A stretch of DNA of 49,717 nucleotides. Source: Hymenochaete sp. R1 (lineage: Eukaryota; Basidiomycota; Agaricomycetes; Hymenochaetales; Hymenochaetaceae). The notes below the pieces were generated by a model, which worked only from the letters and a program-made list of their open reading frames with translations, was not told the origin of the DNA and ran no database searches. The position numbers and the translations under genes are program-made. Where the stretch lies: assembly GCA_019400425.1 (NCBI GenBank), contig JAFREE010000175.1, positions 1-49,717 on the forward strand, read 5' to 3'. Position 1 is the first letter of the stretch. Each line of letters opens with the position of its first letter. Below are positions 44,167 to 49,717 of the stretch, one piece after another.

Positions 44167-45346
44167 AGAAAAGTACGTATGCCATGTAATACATGTATTG
44201 TATCTTAGACGTATTGGGTACTTTTGTCTGTAATTCGATTGCGGTTTTTTTTTCACTATGCAAATCAATGGAAGTGATACATGGGCGATCCAGCACCAAA
44301 TGTACATACGACTCAAGACTCGTCGAATAAGCGGTATACTGGCTTGGGACGCCAGTGCCAGTGCATCCCGGCCATTAATATTAAATTGCATAGTCGGCAA
44401 AAGAAGTCGTACTTCGTCTTGACGCTGGAACATCGTCACTTTCGAAATGCACTGTGGTACCAGTACTTTGTTAAGACTGTCAAGACCCAAGCTGCGAGTC
44501 GAGGACCAGTTCCTCCGTTTCAGGTTGTTGACGTCATTAACGTATTATGTAAGCGTGGCGCGATTACCGTGGGCTCCTATTACATAATTCATTTTTTTTG
44601 CGTTGTTGCCGCTGTCCATATGCAGACACGGTGACAAATTCAGGCTCGCTGGAGTCCTCTTTGCAAAGTAAACACAACATTTGCATAGCGCTATATCTAA
44701 TGTACGTGCGTGTTTGTAACTTTTGAGATTGCTATTTAAAATTGTTGAACCTGGTCCTTTTCACGACTCAGCTTTGGGCTGACGGTTTGCGTTTCACGTG
44801 ACAATTCGTTCCATATGTAAACTAGTCGCAATAGAAACTGGCTCTTGGACGCCTACTTCCATGTCAACTTAGGTGCTCCGCTACAAAAATCACTCTTCCC
44901 AGGGTCGAGGCTCTGTATGCAATGTAGAGGTCATTCAACTTTAAGAAAGGTTACTTTGAATATCTCTTCGCAGCTCACAATATGGGTATGGTTCACATGT
45001 TTGCAATATAAGATCTTTGACTGGGCTAATATAGTAACTTGGATGCTTCTAGTTGGAATCGCATTGCATCTTGTCAGGGTGTCCGAAGTCTCACAGTGGC
45101 AAAGTAAAGAGTATCCGGATGGAAAGGAAGAATTACGCTGCTTGTACTCACATGCTTGAGTGAGATGAAGGGTCACAAGCAAAGTAGTACCAGAAGCATA
45201 AAAGGGCCACACGACTGTCAGGAATGCCCTCATTACTTTAAGTCTTCCCGACCCAACAGCGACCCCTCCCCTCAAGCCTTTATCTGATCTGTTCAACCCA
45301 CTCCCCTTTCATAGTGAGTAAAACGTAAAATTCATGTACCGCTAAA
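44167..45346. other. Intergenic region between RPAP1 and orphan gene
   Basis: 1180 bp. It holds two medium open frames (44281-44634 and 44845-45159, plus) without domains, a CACGTG E-box at 44795-44800, and a TATA-like CATAAAAG at 45197-45204. I call no gene in it. Confidence 0.5.
45197..45204 (+). promoter_or_regulatory. TATA-like element upstream of orphan gene
   Basis: CATAAAAG (followed by GGCC), about 143 bp upstream of the ATG at 45347. It is consistent with that ATG being the start. Confidence 0.4.
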
Positions 45347-46615
45347 ATGACTAATTTGAAAGCACATGTTGCAGAGAATTGTATGTCCAAGCGTTCGTCT
45401 GGCGAACACAGTTCTGCCTCAAAGAGGCTGAGACCACTGGCACCAGCAGTGTCGAGAGAGCCGTCCGGCCCAGCTAAGACCGTCGACTTCAGTCAGCCAC
45501 ATCCATATGAAGATATCGTCCTGAGTGACATTCAAGACCCCAATAAAAAGAAAGAAGTAGTCAAAGCACGGCTCGATTGGGCCGTGGACATGGCGGAGAT
45601 GATACGCAAGATTCCGAAGTCGCGAAAGAAGGAAGCGAAAGGTACCCAGTATTCGCAGCCTGAGGTGACGGCCGCTCATACTGTTATCGAGGAGGCTTTT
45701 CAAGCCGCGTGCTTTGGCCGAGACTTGAGAAGCTCTTTGGGGACAATGTTCTCCGAGGAAGACATGAAGAAGTATAAAGCAGCCGAAAGGTATATTCGAG
45801 GGAAATCTAGTCACCTGAAAAGGGAGGTGGAAAACGAACAGAATACTCCCGTTGCGAAGCAAATCGTGGACTACGTGAAACGTGAGCATATCATGGTGGA
45901 TCTGCATGCAGACCCGAGTCCACTCCCAGTATCCGAGCTCGATCACACTCGTATTGTGGATGAATTGAAATACTACATCACAGCTATCTCTACTCCCGAC
46001 GCTCCGTCCAAACCATCAGCCGATCACCCAGATCCCCCTGTTCTCGAGGAGCGGCAGTGGTCAGCCGCGGACCGCGCAGAGCACGCCCAAAGGCTTACTC
46101 AGCTCATCAATCGTTCAGAGGAGGTCAAAATCTCTCAGGCTGACCCTGCATGGAAATCCCTTCCAAAAGCCGCTGTTCTCGTTTTAGCTAGGGGTGCTAA
46201 ACACAAGGTAACGCAGAACGTGATAGTGGATAAGGAACGCGCAGAGATTGAGCACTGCAAAGGCATTGATATTGTCGAGCCCTTCCCAAATGTCAAATTT
46301 GAGAACATGGACAATGCCGGAGTACTCGCAACAAGCAGGTGGCTTATGAAGCTTTCAAGATCATCCAAAGACGTTGCAAGCTCCGGTCGTAGCCTCGATG
46401 CGCTGATAAAAAGGTGCGAAGACGCTTCGTCGCACGCGAAAACCTTGAGGAAGAGCCAACGAGGGCCTGGTAGCGAGGATTGGCCCATGTGGCAAACCCT
46501 ACTTAGTCGAGCCAAGGCGGCTCTCAAGCAGCAACAGCAGCGGGGGAAGGGCAAGCAGGATGTGGTGACTGAAGAGGATGTCGTAGAGGACTCGGATGAG
46601 GCAGAGGATGAATGA
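45347..46615 (+). CDS. Orphan intronless protein, 422 residues (family with pseudogene at 14 kb)
   Basis: A single open exon; most genes here have many introns. I do not recognise the product. It starts NLKAHVAENC, which resembles the second half of a BED-type or C2HC finger (His-x4-Cys), then a Ser/Lys/Arg-rich segment with a basic KRLRP patch fit for nuclear import. The centre (about 60-330) is highly charged and helical with MIRKIPKSRKKE, EEDMKKYKAAERY, KQIVDYVKRE and ERQWSAADRAEHAQRL. The end has a QQQQ run and a strongly acidic tail (EEDVVEDSDEAEDE). A frame-broken relative lies at 14050-14930. The lack of introns, the finger-like start and the dispersed decayed copy suggest a mobile-element or retro-copied origin. 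This is inference; the function is unknown. Confidence 0.75.
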   Translation: MTNLKAHVAENCMSKRSSGEHSSASKRLRPLAPAVSREPSGPAKTVDFSQPHPYEDIVLSDIQDPNKKKEVVKARLDWAVDMAEMIRKIPKSRKKEAKGTQYSQPEVTAAHTVIEEAFQAACFGRDLRSSLGTMFSEEDMKKYKAAERYIRGKSSHLKREVENEQNTPVAKQIVDYVKREHIMVDLHADPSPLPVSELDHTRIVDELKYYITAISTPDAPSKPSADHPDPPVLEERQWSAADRAEHAQRLTQLINRSEEVKISQADPAWKSLPKAAVLVLARGAKHKVTQNVIVDKERAEIEHCKGIDIVEPFPNVKFENMDNAGVLATSRWLMKLSRSSKDVASSGRSLDALIKRCEDASSHAKTLRKSQRGPGSEDWPMWQTLLSRAKAALKQQQQRGKGKQDVVTEEDVVEDSDEAEDE

Positions 46616-47488
46616 GATTTCAAAACTCAAACAATCGCCGCATACCAGAAGCATTTTAGAAATTTATTACTATAGCACAGTTAAAGCGTAGTAGATTCAA
46701 TTGATTAGTATAAAAGTTATAGGAATAGATCAGTTCAAGTGTTACCACGAGTTACGTGGTGATTCACGTATGCATGCAAATTCTGAAATTACTACGGAAT
46801 GAGAATTACGCATTCTTTCCCAGCGATGAGCGTATGAGTTGCAATATAGGTGTCGTGCAAGTCGAAGACACACGATCTCAGGATGTAAGTCTTGGATCTT
46901 CCAAAGATAGATATAATTCAAACTTTTCTCGTTTTAAGTTCATGAATGGAGATGGAGCCAATGGACTCCGTTTGCGAACCGGATCCTACTAGTCAGGCAC
47001 TTCATTGCAGCGTGCGAGATTTTCCCGAGACCCTAAGGCTCAGTGACAGAGCAAAGGACATTACTATACACATTTGCTTGGATGATGTCTAGGAGGAACA
47101 AAAAAGTCGTGCAAGGCCGTGACGGGCAAATAAATTGTGCATCCGGCTGCGAAGCCGCGATGAGCGAGCGACCCCCGCAATCTAGGTCCTTCAAGTCCTA
47201 AGTTCTCACTTGTCAAATGTGTGTAAACCAGGTCGTCAAGAAAGTGTGTCCCGGGCCCCCTAGAAAAGTGATGAATGAAAGTATAGCGGAACGAGCGGAA
47301 GAGTCCCTACAGCCTCGTAGCTCGTTTCTACAGACCCAGGTTCCGTAATGGACGAGCAGCAGGTCTTCGGTCAGATGATAGCAGCAATGCTCACCTAGTT
47401 TTCCACTGACAGAAATCCTATCTTTAGACAAACACTTTATCTGACCTAAAATACAGAGCTACAATTCCGTCACGATATCATTTATCAT
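46616..47488. other. Intergenic region between orphan gene and HIT hydrolase
   Basis: 873 bp between convergent 3' ends. It contains a small hairpin-forming ACCACG-AGTTA-CGTGGT at 46744-46760. No gene is supported. Confidence 0.5.
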
Positions 47489-48235
47489 TTAAAGCTTTGA
47501 TAAAAGTTCTGACTGGAGGGCCTTCAATTCGTCCATGTTCGCTTGCTTCGTAGGCCATCCAATCACAAGGCCCTCCTCCGCGCTCGGCTTTGGAATAATG
47601 TGGAAATGCACATGTTTGACCACTTGGTGTGCTAAAGGTCCATTATTCTGTAATCACCTTTATCATCAGATGCACTCGAGAGTATCAAGATGATAAATTT
47701 ACCTGAAGGACGTTGTAGTTCAAGTTCTCGGTGCCGGTGCCAAGAGTTTCTCCAAGTGCTTTTGCGATGCGTTTGGATACGATAAGCGTGTCAGAGAGGT
47801 ATTCATCATCAACATCAGTAAGTTTCTCTCCGTGTGCTACCAAATCAGAAGTCATTAATCATGTCCATAATTAAGTAATGTAGCGACGGATAGTAGACCT
47901 TTGGGAAAGACGAGTGCATGACCTTTTGAGAGCGGTCCGATGTCGAGGAATGAGTAACTGTTAGAGTAAGAATCAATACGACTCGAGCTGGTACTGTTGT
48001 ACGGGAGCTTACGAGTGCGTTGTTTCAATCAATTTGGTACTTGGGATATCGCCTTGATGAGACACATATAAGCTAATGGATGGTGGTATGGTTCGGTTCA
48101 TTGATGACTTGAAGTACCTCGAATAATCTTGCAGAAAAGGCAATCCGAGACGAGTCTGATCAGGATTGAGTGAGAAACCCATTATTCGTAGCTCTGAGCC
48201 TACTTTTCTAGAGCGGTTGTTACTGTAGCTGCCAT
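47489..48235 (-). CDS. HNT1: HIT-family nucleotide hydrolase (Hint/Hnt1 type)
   Basis: Six exons (48235-48204, 48155-48118, 48052-48013, 47957-47899, 47836-47703, 47647-47489) encode 153 residues, close to the 158 of yeast Hnt1. Hint proteins cleave adenosine phosphoramidates (AMP-lysine, AMP-NH2). Signatures are DCLFCKIIRGDIPS with the Cys16/Cys19 pair, YSFLDIGPLSKGHALVFPK, NNGPLAHQVVKHVHFH, and the HIT triad HVHFH at 113-117 followed by IIPKP. Exon 1 ends two bases into a codon and needs the 47-48 nt intron with acceptor at 48156 to read EKLVSDCLFC. It shares a 246-bp divergent promoter with NOT2. Confidence 0.95.
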
Positions 48236-48481
48236 GATGATGAATGAAGTGAAAGAAGGGGCTCATTCGACTTCGAAGCTGAAAGATGAGTTACTACAAT
48301 AGGCAGGTGATTCTCATCCGCTAGTGAGATTCACCACTGCTGTCGTGGTCGACTCACCCAACTACTCAACACACAACGCCCCCTCAACACATCTTTCCAC
48401 AGCCAGCGCACCGTCAAGCAAACATATTTCGATTGAAGAGAATTCATCAAAGAAAGCATTTTCAGAGCCAGCAATACAACC

Positions 48482-49717
48482 ATGAACCGCCCAGGTAGAC
48501 CGCGCACGCTCAACCCCTCTTTTCCGCGTTTTTTTAACTCCAAATTATTCTACAGGCCAGCCACCGCAGCGACCACCCAATCTGGGACCCTCCCAGGGCC
48601 TCGGTGGGCAATTTCGCGCGCCATTTCCCCCGTCGAGCGCGTTCGGCATGCCTTCGCGGACCACCCTACAGCAGCAAGGCTTTCCCGGTATGCCGGGCGC
48701 GCATAGAACGCCCGGGCAGAACATGGTCTTACCCTCACCTGGATTTTTGCAGCAACAGCAGCAGCCCCAACAACAAAGAACCACCCAAGGGACATATCCA
48801 TTCGGGAATCCCTTACAGCAACAGCAACCACAGGCCCAACAACAAGCTCAATCACAGCTGGGGACATCACATCAGGCGCCTCAGCCCTCGTTAGGGATCG
48901 GTCAATCACAAGGGCAACCTCCATCTCAAATAGCCAACGCAGCTTCAGCAGGTGGCACCCTGTCACAGCCGACAAGCGGCGGCGCAAACACTGGAGCACC
49001 AGGTATCAGCACTCCAGACGGCGCTTTAGACCCGAATGACTTCCCAGCTTTAGGTTCAAACAGCGCGACCAACACGAACCCGGCTGGTGGTGCTGGTGCT
49101 AGTGCAAATGCGAACAGTCCCGCGACCACATTCGCGTCGAGTTATGCGAGTCAGGCGGGGACGGGGTTAACCATTGGGAGTGCTGGTGGTGGGCATAGTC
49201 ATGGGCAGGGTGCGACGGGCCCAGCAGCAGCAGCAGCAGTCGCGGGAACGCAGTCAAGAGACTTCACGTTAGATGATTTCCCTGCGCTTGGAGGTGGCTC
49301 GGTGGCTCAACATCCAGTACAACAACAGCAAAATCCTCAGCAATCTGTATCGGCGCAAAATCAGGGTTCGGCAGCTTCAGCTGTGGTGGGTTCGGGGATG
49401 GGCACGGGAGCAACCCAGGATGCGGGGCAAAGCCATCCACCTGGGCTGAATGGATTCGAAACAACCAGGCAGACGTTACCGCCGGGTTTGCTAAGCTTGA
49501 GTGGGGCTCAGAGGAGTATGGTTGCAGCGGATGCGGAAAAACGGGCTACGTCAAAACTGAGCACGTGGAATGGGACGGGGGCAAACGGGGGTGGTGCAGG
49601 CGGAGTTGGGACAGGCAACGGGACAACGACGAATGCACCTCAGCAACCACAACAACCTCAACAACAGCAGACAAATGGGACTTTACAACAACAACCATCA
49701 GCACCGCCTGGCGTACC
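48482..49717 (+). CDS. NOT2: CCR4-NOT complex subunit NOT2, N-terminal part (runs off right edge)
   Basis: Exon 1 (48482-48494, 13 nt, MNRP) joins exon 2 (48556 to the edge) across a 61-nt intron and stays open for about 390 residues. NOT2 is a scaffold subunit of the CCR4-NOT deadenylase and transcription complex. The N-terminus is Pro/Gln-rich with several poly-Gln runs. Two copies of the NOT2 hallmark occur: LDPNDFPALGS and LDDFPALGGGS. PPGLLSLSG follows. The conserved NOT-box domain would lie beyond the window. The open frame at the edge lacks an early ATG of its own, so the tiny first exon is needed to supply the start. Confidence 0.88.

Noticed and set aside
44281..45159. Two plus-strand open frames (117 and 104 codons), one with a CMQC motif that might complete a finger upstream of the orphan gene
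   Set aside because: I could not find splice sites joining either to the orphan gene in frame, and a TATA-like element lies between them and it.
46744..46760. ACCACG/CGTGGT inverted repeat as a terminator or transposon end
   Set aside because: Only six-base arms and no partner copy on the other side of the orphan gene.

Overview
This window is fungal nuclear DNA, most likely from a mushroom-forming basidiomycete (Agaricomycetes). The signs are compact genes broken by many 47-100 nt GT-AG introns, short intergenic gaps, a chitin synthase, a full set of fungal housekeeping genes, a small cysteine-rich secreted protein and debris of mobile or orphan genes. I re-assembled the coding regions by hand from splice sites and protein family conservation. 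In every complete multi-exon model the exon lengths sum to a multiple of three.

Layout. 1-728 (-): start of a transposon-type zinc-finger gene running off the left edge. 1709-3728 (+): cytochrome b2-type L-lactate dehydrogenase. 4131-7636 (+): chitin synthase. 8122-8634 (-): 121-residue secreted cysteine-rich protein. 9608-11946 (+): DPH2, convergent with HIS1 at 12192-13555 (-). 14050-14930 (+): decayed copy of an orphan gene. 16980-17852 (+): ROT1 ER chaperone. 19887-21814 (-): proteasome beta6. 24792-25972 (+): CCDC25/JLP2-like protein. 26155-27049 (+): ISA2, convergent with GSH2 at 27210-28960 (-). 29634-30431 (+): small gene of unknown function. 30742-31630 (+): UBC1, convergent with a cytochrome P450 at 31869-34318 (-). 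36911-39113 (-): unusual protein kinase, divergent from RPAP1 at 39483-44166 (+). 45347-46615 (+): intact orphan gene related to the decayed copy at 14 kb. 47489-48235 (-): HIT-family hydrolase, divergent from NOT2 at 48482 (+), which runs off the right edge.

The recognised genes cover cell wall synthesis (chitin synthase, ROT1), translation-factor modification (DPH2), ubiquitin-proteasome turnover (UBC1, beta6), transcription and mRNA decay (RPAP1, NOT2), metabolism (lactate dehydrogenase, HIS1, GSH2) and Fe-S assembly (ISA2). They do not form one pathway; this is an ordinary mixed fungal neighbourhood. The less ordinary parts are the gene-poor stretches (about 13.6-17, 17.9-19.9, 21.8-24.8 and 34.3-36.9 kb), the intact/decayed orphan gene pair, the transposon-like left edge, several coding exons of only 4-14 nt, two GC-AG introns, and a kinase with HGD in place of HRD plus a very long activation segment. 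I found no tRNA, rRNA or CRISPR array.
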